A stretch of DNA of 64,000 nucleotides from Novosphingopyxis baekryungensis DSM 16222. Its GTDB lineage: Bacteria > Pseudomonadota > Alphaproteobacteria > Sphingomonadales > Sphingomonadaceae. Position 1 is the stretch's first letter; every line of letters starts with the position of its first letter. This document shows positions 20,501 to 28,298 of the stretch, in pieces. The position numbers and the translations under genes were made by a program. Location of the stretch: NCBI RefSeq assembly GCF_000420305.1, contig NZ_ATUR01000005.1, positions 236,943 to 300,942 on the forward strand. The letters are read 5' to 3'. The notes beneath the pieces were generated by a model, which did not search any database, had not been told where the DNA came from, and worked only from the letters and a program-made list of their open reading frames with translations.

Positions 20501-21092
20501 GGAGGGCTTGCTCCCGCCCCCGTTCCCATGGTTTGCCCGCAATAGTCTCGTAAGCCTCGCGAAAAGCGCTGTAGACGTTACGGCTTTCAAGATCGCGTTC
20601 GAATTGGGCGATGTGGGGCTGTTTGCCGTAGTAGCCGCAAGCCTCATCAAAGACTTTTTGGAAGACCGACAACAGTGCGTCGACCTGGTTCTTGGAAATG
20701 ACATCGGCCTTTTGGTCGATGTTGAAGAGGATGCTCTTAGAAGGGATCCCGACGGCACGCTTGAGGTCGGCCGAAAGAATTTCGTTTTGGACGCATTTGT
20801 CCTTGAACAGCTCGTAGGATGTTGTGCCATCGACCTGACGGTTCTCGAGCACCATCGCCAGCATTTTGAGGAGATGCGACTTGCCCGAACCAAAAAAGCC
20901 GGAAATCCAGACGCCGTTGGCTGTCGTGTAATTCTTGTATGCATCAAGAAACTTTTCGATCTGTTTCTCGATCTCGTTGGTAAGAACGTACTCTTCGAGC
21001 TCAATCCGCAGGCTTGCGTCGTCGTCTGCCTTGATGACACCCTCAATCGGACGATCGACGGGCTTCTCGAATATGTCGCGCAGAATGGTCAT
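17523..21092 (-). CDS. brxC: BREX P-loop ATPase BrxC
   Basis: This 1189-residue protein has Walker A GFFGSGKSH at residues 65-73 and the typical BrxC start (MTILRDIFEKPVDRPIEGVIKA). A Walker B-like LNFFVDEVGQYI lies near residue 255. It is thought to act as a large ATP-driven machine in the BREX complex. Near the C-terminus is a Pro/Ala/Gly-rich linker (about 1105-1145) before a conserved final helix region. The gene starts 8 bases after brxB with GAGGGG upstream. Length and order agree with type I BREX. Confidence 0.93.
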   Translation of the reverse strand: MTILRDIFEKPVDRPIEGVIKADDDASLRIELEEYVLTNEIEKQIEKFLDAYKNYTTANGVWISGFFGSGKSHLLKMLAMVLENRQVDGTTSYELFKDKCVQNEILSADLKRAVGIPSKSILFNIDQKADVISKNQVDALLSVFQKVFDEACGYYGKQPHIAQFERDLESRNVYSAFREAYETIAGKPWERGREQALLEGTNIANAYAKATGADASEAAGILSKYRSDYKVSIEDFADKVKAYIDAQDKDFRLNFFVDEVGQYIADNVKLMTNLQTIAESLNTKCRGRAWIIVTAQQDMNAVIGDMNERQENDFSKIQARFANRMPLNSADVAEVIQKRLLKKTEMGVESLSDMYRRESNNMRTLFDFADGSIHLKNFEDRDHFIHSYPFIPYQYPLFQMAIQGLSQHNAFEGRHSSVGERSMLGVFQEVANHLAELELGQIATFDLMFEGIRTALKSGVQQSIQIAERNLGDEFATRILKALFLVKYVKPFKPTARNIAILMREKFDEDETELKRRVEAALSLLEQNTYIQRNGDLFEFLTDEEKDVEQEIKNVDVDATEVAREMEALVFDGVIKDRKIRHDGASHDYSFARKLDDRLQGRDYELSINVITPFHEHSGNTEALRMASMSSDELVILVKADDRFARDLVMYKQTEKYVRQTRATAPQASIERIISEKGQQNANRYRDLSTRARTLIAEAQLYVRGEELDLRGEDPQARVRRAFQTLIDKVYTNLPMLRGATYAETDIGRFLRQTNEGALISGGSNLTEAEQEVLNFAQGNVRTGVRTSVKAIVEKFEVKPYGWPNAAILCTVASLFAHGKLEARSDGAPLEGDALENALKNAHALANIVLDLQVEFTANQVRALREFYAEMFDSQPVASEAKGLGKETGDAITKLSAELVVFEAQLQDYPFVVAITPVIAQLREVENKAYGWYFTDLPRNEDALLDAKEQVVDPIRRFMGGAQRKIYDEARDFLAEQATNLSYTGSNQAEAIREVLADPLCYKGNAIQQVKADLDNLRAHVDAFIVQERDSALEGLAELKAKIEAVPEFALSDAAAKAEILSECEAAEASVRNAKLVAMIRERTANFRSETYPALLGKIARLATPPAPPEPSATNPTPSGEGKGIEEPAGGTTPQPAPAPSPVEYVSTANLKVSFTSPYLASEADVETYLQSYRETLLAEIRSGKRITV

Positions 21093-21100
21093 ATTGCCCC

Positions 21101-21712
21101 TCAGACCTCGTAGTTGAAGATGTTGAAAGCACGATAATATTTATCATCGCGCAGTATTCCGAAAAGGTCCAGCGAAGCTCCGCTTGATAAAGCATGGGTG
21201 TAGCTGCCAGGAAAGAAAATAACTGTTGGTTTTTCCTTCGCCGTACTTTGAAGATTGTTCAGCACGTTGTGCGAGCGGATATAAGGGAAAACCTCGCCGA
21301 CACCGGATAGAAAGAGAACATCAAACGATTGGCTAGCCAGCTTTTTGCCGATCTCAGGAATGAGGTGAGTCTCTGGATCCAAGACGTTTTGCAGGAGCTC
21401 CTTGAGCTCATCTTTCGTGACACTTTGTTCTGCAGCGATCAGCTCATCCCAAATCCCGCGCGCGCGCAACATTTCCACTGCTAGATCATAGAGATTGACG
21501 TCCAGCACCGTGACACCGCGATTAGCGAGCTGCCTTACGAGCTGAGCCCGAACTTGCTCCATGTCCACCGCGTCGCTGGCCGGGAATGGACAAATGAAGA
21601 AGGCTACTTCGTTCCCCAAGCCGAGCTTCCTAAGAAAGCGCTGGCTCGAAACTACTCCCAGCAAATGATCCTGACGCTCCCGAGGCGTCATGGTGTTAGT
21701 GTCTCTTGTCAT
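21101..21712 (-). CDS. brxB: BREX protein BrxB (DUF1788)
   Basis: The 203-residue protein has the features of DUF1788: GLGNEVAFFICPFPASD near the N-terminus and DVLFLSGVGEVFPYIRSH in the middle, followed by FFPGSYTHA and a C-terminal LFGILRDDKYYRAF. The biochemical role of BrxB is unknown, but it is required in type I systems. I choose the ATG at 21712, which lies 1 base beyond the brxA stop; the longer frame to 21766 would overlap brxA by 53 bases. Confidence 0.9.
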   Translation of the reverse strand: MTRDTNTMTPRERQDHLLGVVSSQRFLRKLGLGNEVAFFICPFPASDAVDMEQVRAQLVRQLANRGVTVLDVNLYDLAVEMLRARGIWDELIAAEQSVTKDELKELLQNVLDPETHLIPEIGKKLASQSFDVLFLSGVGEVFPYIRSHNVLNNLQSTAKEKPTVIFFPGSYTHALSSGASLDLFGILRDDKYYRAFNIFNYEV

Positions 21713-21713
21713 T

Positions 21714-22337
21714 TCAGGCCTCCCTTGGCCTGTCGAGCTCGGTGCCCGGAAAATATCGCAGTTCATACGGATCAGATTGTGTGACGAGGCCTGAGAAGCT
21801 CGGTGAGAGCAGAACGCGGCAGATGTGATCGTCTTGGTTGAGGATCCCGGCTTCCCTCATGAGCCTAAACAGGATCTGGCGGAGTTTTTCTCGGGTCGAG
21901 GTGCTGATGGCTTCAAGCTCTGGCTCCCACTCTGCCTTGGCCGCGTAGAAGGCGTCGAAATCATCATAGGTGATATGGGTGCGGAAACTCAGGAAACGCT
22001 CGGACAGAAGTTCGACGGCGAATTCCCCGATGAACCGATAGCCCCTACACAATGCTAGCCATAGAACCGAAAGTTGATCCGCATGGTCGCCATGACAAAG
22101 CAGATCGATTTCATCTGCCTTGAGGACCTCGAGGCGGTTGGCGATCTCCCGGACAGAGCGGGTTACCGAGGATTTTTTGCGGAACGGTATGACGCCTTGC
22201 TCGCCCGCAGCTTTCTTGACCGCTGTCCAATCGCCGAGCTCCTGATAGAGGCGCGCGATGGCAATACTCTCGTTAAGGAAGAGACCGCCAGTGCCAAAAG
22301 ACATACGATATTTTGTGCCGCTCGTCTTTCGAATCAT
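21714..22337 (-). CDS. brxA: BREX protein BrxA (DUF1819)
   Basis: This protein of about 207 residues shows the DUF1819 hallmark YRMSFGTGGLFLNES at its N-terminus, shared by BrxA of type I BREX and similar to the NusB-like fold proteins of this class. A basic helical segment (FRKKSSVTRSVREIANRLE) could bind nucleic acid. The ATG at 22337 overlaps the brxR stop by one base; a GTG three bases earlier is also possible. brxA follows the regulator directly, so both share one promoter. Confidence 0.9.
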   Translation of the reverse strand: MIRKTSGTKYRMSFGTGGLFLNESIAIARLYQELGDWTAVKKAAGEQGVIPFRKKSSVTRSVREIANRLEVLKADEIDLLCHGDHADQLSVLWLALCRGYRFIGEFAVELLSERFLSFRTHITYDDFDAFYAAKAEWEPELEAISTSTREKLRQILFRLMREAGILNQDDHICRVLLSPSFSGLVTQSDPYELRYFPGTELDRPREA

Positions 22338-23206
22338 CACTTGGCGCCTATCGCGTTCTGAGCTGCCATGTGGTCGACATTCAAAAGTACAATTTGTTGA
22401 TCTTGGGGCCGCCGAGCGGAAGGGTCTGTATCTAGCCCCAGTCGTTTGAGAGCGTAGTAAAGAAGCGCTCGCTTGACGGAGATCGTCGTCCTGCCCCGGT
22501 CCATCGCATAATCGAGTTCGATCGCTTTGCGTTGACCAGCGCTCAGGTCGGGATGCGGTGCGATGATAAGATCAACTTTACAATGCCAATCCGTATCTAA
22601 CGAAGCTTCCGTATCGGAAGGCCTACTGCCGCGCGCTTCTCCGATGCGCGACAAGACAAAGTCTTTGAACTTATCGCTTTTGGCGCAATGTGCTCTGGCG
22701 TGCCATCTGAACCCGTCGAACGCCAGGGCATGCGGCGCGATCCAGCGCCAGGACGGATCGGGAGAAGACATAGATTGATATAGGACCTCGAGAGCCTCTT
22801 TGCGCTTGATCGCCGTCACAACTCCTCTGAGAATCGATGCAGACACCCCGCGCGCGGGTGTTGGCGCGCAAGAAAAACCTGGCACGCTGCCGATCCAAGC
22901 CTCGTTTGGCATAATGATCCCGTCAGCTATCGATCGGATCTGGGAAAGATACCGCGTGGCATCAGGCTTGTGGAAGATGGGCTTGAAGGAAGAACTTCGG
23001 ACATAGGTCCGGGCGCTTTTGTCATAGACCATATTGGTCTCGGCCAGACCCAGATATCTGTTGAGATCGGCTGAAGCCTGATTGATCGAAACACCGAATG
23101 TCTCAATGATATCGCTTCGGTTTACGTGACCATCCCAGAACAACCGGAATTCAATGAATTCCAGCCTGCTCTCGACGCCTCGACGTAATCCCAAATCACT
23201 GTCCAT
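22337..23206 (-). CDS. brxR: WYL-domain transcriptional regulator BrxR
   Basis: The 289-residue protein has a winged HTH at the N-terminus (RLEFIEFRLFWDGHVNRSDI, then GVSINQASADLNRY). A WYL domain sits in the middle (LEVLYQSMS, WIAPHALAFDGFRWHARAHC) and a C-terminal WCX-like part follows. BrxR proteins repress BREX operons and may release on sensing a nucleic-acid or nucleotide ligand. It is the first gene of the operon, and a strong inverted repeat lies just upstream of its start. The ATG at 23206 with GGGG 8 bases upstream is preferred over TTG 23221. It is a close relative of the CapW-like protein at 40,648-41,532. Confidence 0.88.
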   Translation of the reverse strand: MDSDLGLRRGVESRLEFIEFRLFWDGHVNRSDIIETFGVSINQASADLNRYLGLAETNMVYDKSARTYVRSSSFKPIFHKPDATRYLSQIRSIADGIIMPNEAWIGSVPGFSCAPTPARGVSASILRGVVTAIKRKEALEVLYQSMSSPDPSWRWIAPHALAFDGFRWHARAHCAKSDKFKDFVLSRIGEARGSRPSDTEASLDTDWHCKVDLIIAPHPDLSAGQRKAIELDYAMDRGRTTISVKRALLYYALKRLGLDTDPSARRPQDQQIVLLNVDHMAAQNAIGAK

Positions 23207-23220
23207 GCTTGGAATCCCCA

Positions 23221-23247
23221 ACAGACTCTAGAATGACTAGTTTCTGT
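23221..23247. promoter_or_regulatory. Probable BrxR operator (11-5-11 inverted repeat)
   Basis: The left half ACAGACTCTAG (23221-23231) and right half CTAGTTTCTGT (23237-23247) are inverted copies matching at 9 of 11 positions around the spacer AATGA. The site lies 14 bases upstream of the brxR ATG. Known BrxR proteins bind inverted repeats at this position and repress their own operon, so this is a good autoregulatory site. The remaining 23,248-23,404 stretch shows no gene. Confidence 0.7.
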
Positions 23248-23404
23248 ATGGGCACACCTACTGGGCGTACGCGGAAGTTGCAATGCCGGGATTCGCGGTG
23301 ACGATCTCAGGCAGTTCGGTGACCCTATCGCAAGCTGCGCAGCATCCCAAAGGTTGATTGCGATAACCCCACAACAGCTCTGAACCGTCGCGGCCCTCCT
23401 AAAC

Positions 23405-23575
23405 TCATTGTAAATTCAAGTAGTTCTCCACCTTCTCGATAGTCCTTCTACGCGGCCTGCGACCAGCGCGTAGGTCAAGCACGAAGCGCGGATCGCCAAC
23501 CGCGCGACGACCGAACCGTGTCGCCGACATGTGCGATTCCTTCAAATGACGCTCAATGCGATCCAGCAATTTCAT
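23405..23575 (-). CDS. Small basic HTH-like protein, unknown function
   Basis: This 56-residue protein is basic and helical, with SATRFGRRAVGDPRFVLDLRAGRRPRRRTIEKVENYL resembling a compact helix-turn-helix. Similar small proteins occur in alphaproteobacterial chromosomes and mobile elements. The ATG at 23575 has GAGG 6 bases upstream and is preferred over the longer frame to 23599. It is divergent from the LexA-like repressor gene next door, an arrangement typical of a regulatory switch. I assign no function beyond probable DNA binding. Confidence 0.6.
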   Translation of the reverse strand: MKLLDRIERHLKESHMSATRFGRRAVGDPRFVLDLRAGRRPRRRTIEKVENYLNLQ

Positions 23576-23687
23576 GGCCTTCCTCGACTCACTCAGCACT
23601 TGTGTTCCTGCTTTGTTCTTATTAGGAAGGTTCCATCGAGTCTAGGAGATTTCCTTCTCTCCTGAGGCCGTTAGAAGGAACGACACG

Positions 23688-24323
23688 ATGGAACATGTCA
23701 GAGAGGAGCTTGATCGCTTGATCCAGCAGCGACGACTCGGATATTCCTCGATCTCGCGGATGATCGGACGAAACTCGTCCTACATTCAGCAGTTCATCAA
23801 GCGCGGCTCGCCGCGCAAGCTGGACGATGATGACCGGCGCACGCTTGCCAGCTTCTTCGGGGTCGACGAGCAAGTGCTTGGCGGACCGCCTGCACCTATG
23901 CGTGATGGGTTGATCGAAATACCCGTGCTCAATGTCGATGCATCGGCAGGCTTTGGAGCGATTGCCGAAAGCGAGACTGCCCACACTCGCTTCGGTTTCG
24001 ACGAACGCTGGCTTGCCCGGCTGACCCGGGCAAAGAGCGCCAGTCTCTCGATCATCCACGTCTTGGGCGACTCCATGGAGCCAACACTCAGCGATGGCGA
24101 CGAGGTGCTCGTCGATGCGTCGGACCAGGGTTCGCGGCTACGCGACGGTATCTACGTCCTGCGCGCCGACGATGCGCTGGTGGTCAAACGCGTGACGCTC
24201 AAGCCCGGTGGCCGCAAGATCACCATCAGCAGCGATAATTCGGCCTATCCCAGCTGGGACGATGTCGACCGGTCCGAGATCCAGGTGGTCGGCCGCGTCA
24301 TCTGGTTCGGGCGCGCGGTCTGA
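23688..24323 (+). CDS. LexA/CI-like S24-family autocleaving repressor
   Basis: The 211-residue protein joins an N-terminal HTH (residues about 15-60) to an S24 peptidase domain. The nucleophile is Ser129 in GDSMEPTL and the general base Lys167 in VVKRV. An Ala-Gly at 87-88 is the likely self-cleavage site. Such repressors release their operators when RecA filaments form during DNA damage. It may control ICE transfer or the divergent small gene. AAGGAA lies upstream of the ATG. It is not the housekeeping LexA, whose HTH differs. Confidence 0.85.
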   Translation: MEHVREELDRLIQQRRLGYSSISRMIGRNSSYIQQFIKRGSPRKLDDDDRRTLASFFGVDEQVLGGPPAPMRDGLIEIPVLNVDASAGFGAIAESETAHTRFGFDERWLARLTRAKSASLSIIHVLGDSMEPTLSDGDEVLVDASDQGSRLRDGIYVLRADDALVVKRVTLKPGGRKITISSDNSAYPSWDDVDRSEIQVVGRVIWFGRAV

Positions 24324-24333
24324 TCCCACCGGT

Positions 24334-25242
24334 TCAGAAACCGGCGAAGCGCGCGCGATGCTTGGCGACAAAGTCCGGCCGTGGGTGATCCCTCGGATCG
24401 ACCGGAAGCCTGATCTTCTGTCCTGAGGGCGGGAAGAGCTTCAACAGGTCGGACGGCACCTTGTTGTGCGATACGAGCAGGCACAGGTTGTCGTCGAATG
24501 TGATGAGATGTCGGTCGAACAGCCAATGGGCCGTAGCCGAGAGTGCCACGCCGTTGGGTACGACGTCGGGTCCGCCATCGGCGACGGACCAGATATGGGC
24601 CGCCTGTGCTTCGGCTTTCCCGCCACCATTGATGATCCGCAATCCCGTGACGGCGCAGGTGCTGTCATAAGCGTCAAGAACCTGATTGCGGAAACTGGCG
24701 GCCCGGATTTTCTTGTTCACCAGGATCTGCTCGATCCGGCGTTCGCCAAAATCATCGGCAAGGAGCGCGGCGGTTGCATCGTCGATGTACCGCTCGTCGA
24801 GCTCGAGCCTGATCCGGTTGTCAGGGTCGAGCGTCTCGCTCAAGCCCTGATTGACGATGGCAACGAAATCATCACCATCGAGTGTGCGTACCGATTTGCC
24901 GCGCAGCGTCCTTCCGGCATCGCCAGGACGGGCCATCTCGCGCAGGAAGCGTTCGGCGAAGCGTCCGTCGTTGTCGCGGTAGGAGACCGCATCATCGAAG
25001 GGTAGATAGTCCCTGACGCGCGCATAGTAATGGGTTGGATCAGCCTCATCGGGATCGATCCGCTCAACGAAAGCCGTCGCGATGTAGGCCATCCGGCCGC
25101 CCGATACGCGGGTTTCGCGGTAAAGGATCCAGTCGTTCTCGAGCTGGCGAGCCTGAGGAAGATATTGCGAGGGGAAATGATACCGCTCGGTGATGAGGTC
25201 GTCGTAGCGCGAATTGCCGCTGATCTCGAAAACACCCTTCAC
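24334..25242 (-). CDS. HNH endonuclease with an unassigned N-terminal domain
   Basis: The C-terminal third of this protein of about 302 residues is an HNH_2-type nuclease: FRNQVLDAYDSTCAVTG, then EAQAAHIWSVADGGPD, then NGVALSATAHWLFDRHL. The first 170 residues form a separate domain (RYDDLITERYHFPSQYL, then a beta-rich part). It resembles the PUA/SRA-like readers found in modification-dependent restriction enzymes, but I cannot assign it firmly. The GTG at 25242 has GGAG 8 bases upstream; TTG 25248 is the alternative. Tail to tail with the S24 repressor, it may be a stand-alone restriction gene in the defence block. Confidence 0.72.
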   Translation of the reverse strand: MKGVFEISGNSRYDDLITERYHFPSQYLPQARQLENDWILYRETRVSGGRMAYIATAFVERIDPDEADPTHYYARVRDYLPFDDAVSYRDNDGRFAERFLREMARPGDAGRTLRGKSVRTLDGDDFVAIVNQGLSETLDPDNRIRLELDERYIDDATAALLADDFGERRIEQILVNKKIRAASFRNQVLDAYDSTCAVTGLRIINGGGKAEAQAAHIWSVADGGPDVVPNGVALSATAHWLFDRHLITFDDNLCLLVSHNKVPSDLLKLFPPSGQKIRLPVDPRDHPRPDFVAKHRARFAGF

Positions 25243-25314
25243 CGGCAACGCTCCGCACTTCTCTCGAAAACGTATCGTGCCTGGTAACGCTGAAATCGTC
25301 CAGGCTGTCGGTGA

Positions 25315-28239
25315 TCAAATGCCGATTTCGAAAGGCTTTACCCTTTCCTTTGTGAGTTCGGGTTTGTCACTTGCAGGCGAAGCGCTGCCGACATCCTTGT
25401 CTTGCGAAAGGCCTTTGGCAGCTGCGGCTTTGAGCCTTTGCGTTACTTCGAGGGCCGATGCTTTCTCGCCGCTGTTGGACTTGATAGCCCGGCCGAGTTT
25501 CTCGGCATTATCTGCAATCAGCGTAAGGCCGTCGCGAAGCCGGGTGACCGTGACCAGGAAGGTCTGCCGATTGGCGAGATTGCGTTCGCGGCTGTCCATC
25601 ACTGCGATCCCGCGATCCGAGGTCAGTCCCTGCGCCATATGCGCATTGAGGGCATAGGCGAGGTCCATGCGTTTGAGCATGGGGTCGCCGCGGCTCATGC
25701 GGAGCTCCTTCCCCGCTGATGTCTCCACCAAGACGCCCTTTGTGTCGATGGCCACGATCCTCGCGCGGTCGGCGTTGAACAGCCCACGCTTGTGGTCGTT
25801 GTCGGTCCAACGGATCTTGTCACCCTCAATGATGGACAGCGATTTGCGTTCGAAGAGCGACAGCCGACTATCGTCTGCGCCTGGCCGCAAGCGCGCGGGA
25901 TTGAACCTGCGAAGCGCCCCCTTCCTGTCCTCAAGCACGAGCTGTTTGCGCGCATGGTCGATGGTTTTGACGATGTAGTCGCCCTTGGAGAACTTCTGAG
26001 TGCTGTCGCGCGAGCGAAAGTTGAGGACCATGCCCGGCTGATATGCGCGAAGGTATCGCAACTCCTCGCGTGTCACATTTACCCGCGAATGAACGCTCAG
26101 CCGGCCCGATCGTGGGCCGAGCTCGCCGTTGGCCTTGAGTCCGCGCTGGACAGCCTCGTTAACCGCAGACCGTAAGGCCCGTCCCGACGCGTAGATCGAC
26201 GTGCGATCTCGATCCGCCGGGCTGAGCGAAAGCCATTGCTCGGCAGCAACAATCGCACTGTCCCCGCGAGCCTCGATGGTTGAAGGCGCAAGAGCCTGGA
26301 GCGCATCGTCGATGCGTCCCTCCTGCGCGGCGGCCTGGGCTCGCCGCAGGACGGGATCGCGGCCGCGCAAATTCACATCCATGTTGGCGCGCTCGATCCC
26401 GGCCTGTTGGACGAGGTCGAAGGGCTTACCGGCGTCGACGGCGCCCAGCTGTCGCTTGTCGCCGACGAGAACCAGACGATGGACTTCGGCTAGGTTTGCC
26501 AGCCGTACCAGCTTGGCCTTGTCCTCGTTAGACACCATCGAGGTCTCGTCGAGCACCAGGACATGGTCTCCGAGCGCGCTCCGAGCCTCACTCAGCAACG
26601 TGGCATTTCCCGGCTCGTGCAGAAGCCTGCCCCATTGCGCGAGAAAGCGGGCGATGGTCATCGAACGGATGCCGGTGTCGCGCTCGAGCATCTGGACGAG
26701 CGTGTTCTGCACCGCGAGCCCCAGCACCTGCTTGCCTTCCTCGCGGAACAGCTGGGCGACCGGCGTCATTACGCTGCTCTTGCCCGCCCCGGCTATGCCC
26801 TGGATCGCTACGATCCGGTCACGCGATGAGAGCACAAGGCTCGCCGCATTCTCCTGTCCTTCGTTGAGCGAAATTCCGTGGTTGAGCGCGGCAACAGCCT
26901 GAACCCGTTCTGCGGCGACCGATCGATCCAGGATGGGCGACACCGCGCCACGTCCCTGGTCGACATTCGCGAGAATGGTGCTTTCAAGGTCCAGCGCCTC
27001 CCGGCTCGCGAGCCAGCCTTTGTGTTCGCCATTACCGGGCTCGAGTGCACCGTTTCTGACCAGTGCGTTTACGCGGGTTTCGACGTGGTCCACCGTCGTC
27101 GGAAGCCCAAAATCGAGCGCCGCTTTCAGCAATCCCTCACGGGGGAAGGCTGCCTCGCGCTGCGAGAGATGACGCACCGCGGAAGCAACGGCCTGCGCTG
27201 CCGCAATGGTCGGTGCATCTTGCTTGAGGACATGGGCAGGGATCAGGGGATCCGCCGGATCGCCCTTGATCCGCCGCGCGAACTCTCTCAGCTTCGCAAT
27301 TCCACGCTGCAGAAGGCTCCCTTCTTTGGAGCTGGGAATGTCCTTCGTTGCAGCCCGCATCTGCGACGCATCGATCAAACCGGCAAGGTCAATCCCGACT
27401 TCCTGGGCTTTCTGCCGCCAAGCATCGAGAAGGCCTTCCCGGTCCCTGACGAGCGCCTTGCTTTTCCTCGTATCGAGCACAGCAATGTCGCGGGTTTTCG
27501 GGGTGTTCTCACCCAGCTGGCGTACCGTCTCGAGGACTTCTTCGCGCCGCGTTGAAAAGGCCATGACCTGCTCGCGGGCAATGCCCGCTGCTTCGAAGTT
27601 GCCATGCTTTCCAACCGGCCCGGCCTCGTAGCCCATCTTCTCGACCGCCAGACGAAAGCGCGCCATGGTCATCGAGTTGAGCAGGGTGTTGAACGACCAA
27701 AGCTTGTCATTGCGAAGCGCGCGCCACTTCCCGTCGCTGCCTTGCGTGACATTTGCCACGACCGCATGAAAATGCAGGTTCGGCTCCTGGTTGCGGTTGG
27801 TGTCGTGCTGGAAAAGACCAATCGTCAGATTATCTGTCGCGACCTTCCCGTAGCCAGCCAGACTGCCCATCCGGGTCTGCGCCGCGTTCTTTTCTGCCCA
27901 GCGCAAGGTCTCGGTGACGGCCTCGCGATAGGCATCGATAATCCGGTGGTCGCCGCCCACCAGCGCGAGAAGAGACCAGCTCTTCGGGAGTGAGAATGTG
28001 AGGTCGGTTCCAGGCCTGTTGGCCTGGCCCGCATTGCCGACCTGGATACCGCCGGGGAGTTCTCCCCGCAGCAAGGCATCGAACTGCTCGGCGCTGATGC
28101 GGCCCTCAAGGCCAAGTCGTTCCGCTCCCTTCCCGACCCAGGTTCCGGAACGATCGGCATCGGCGCCGGTGTAGTAATTGTCTGCCGCGAAATAGCTCGC
28201 AGCAGCCGAAGGGGAGCGCACATTGGCGACGGAAAGCAT
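25315..28239 (-). CDS. traI: MobF-family relaxase/helicase TraI (TrwC-like)
   Basis: The N-terminal relaxase (residues about 1-300) has tyrosines in the AASYFAADNYYTG segment (13-25) and the metal-binding histidine motif PNLHFHAVVAN near residue 156. A RecD-like helicase follows with Walker A GIAGAGKSS near 480 and VLDETSM. At 974 residues it is close to TrwC in size and shorter than F TraI. It nicks oriT, stays bound to the 5' end, and unwinds the transferred strand. It is third in the minus-strand set after the accessory protein and traD, 59 bases downstream of traD. Confidence 0.92.
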   Translation of the reverse strand: MLSVANVRSPSAAASYFAADNYYTGADADRSGTWVGKGAERLGLEGRISAEQFDALLRGELPGGIQVGNAGQANRPGTDLTFSLPKSWSLLALVGGDHRIIDAYREAVTETLRWAEKNAAQTRMGSLAGYGKVATDNLTIGLFQHDTNRNQEPNLHFHAVVANVTQGSDGKWRALRNDKLWSFNTLLNSMTMARFRLAVEKMGYEAGPVGKHGNFEAAGIAREQVMAFSTRREEVLETVRQLGENTPKTRDIAVLDTRKSKALVRDREGLLDAWRQKAQEVGIDLAGLIDASQMRAATKDIPSSKEGSLLQRGIAKLREFARRIKGDPADPLIPAHVLKQDAPTIAAAQAVASAVRHLSQREAAFPREGLLKAALDFGLPTTVDHVETRVNALVRNGALEPGNGEHKGWLASREALDLESTILANVDQGRGAVSPILDRSVAAERVQAVAALNHGISLNEGQENAASLVLSSRDRIVAIQGIAGAGKSSVMTPVAQLFREEGKQVLGLAVQNTLVQMLERDTGIRSMTIARFLAQWGRLLHEPGNATLLSEARSALGDHVLVLDETSMVSNEDKAKLVRLANLAEVHRLVLVGDKRQLGAVDAGKPFDLVQQAGIERANMDVNLRGRDPVLRRAQAAAQEGRIDDALQALAPSTIEARGDSAIVAAEQWLSLSPADRDRTSIYASGRALRSAVNEAVQRGLKANGELGPRSGRLSVHSRVNVTREELRYLRAYQPGMVLNFRSRDSTQKFSKGDYIVKTIDHARKQLVLEDRKGALRRFNPARLRPGADDSRLSLFERKSLSIIEGDKIRWTDNDHKRGLFNADRARIVAIDTKGVLVETSAGKELRMSRGDPMLKRMDLAYALNAHMAQGLTSDRGIAVMDSRERNLANRQTFLVTVTRLRDGLTLIADNAEKLGRAIKSNSGEKASALEVTQRLKAAAAKGLSQDKDVGSASPASDKPELTKERVKPFEIGI

Positions 28240-28298
28240 CCTGTCTGGTCCTCGTCACGGCTCCCCTCGCGGCCAGGTAATCCCTCCCCATTTGCCTT

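Noticed and set aside
24329..24344. CCGGTT-CAGA-AACCGG hairpin between the S24 repressor and HNH genes as terminator
   Set aside because: It has only a 6-base stem, no T-tract on either strand, and overlaps the HNH stop.
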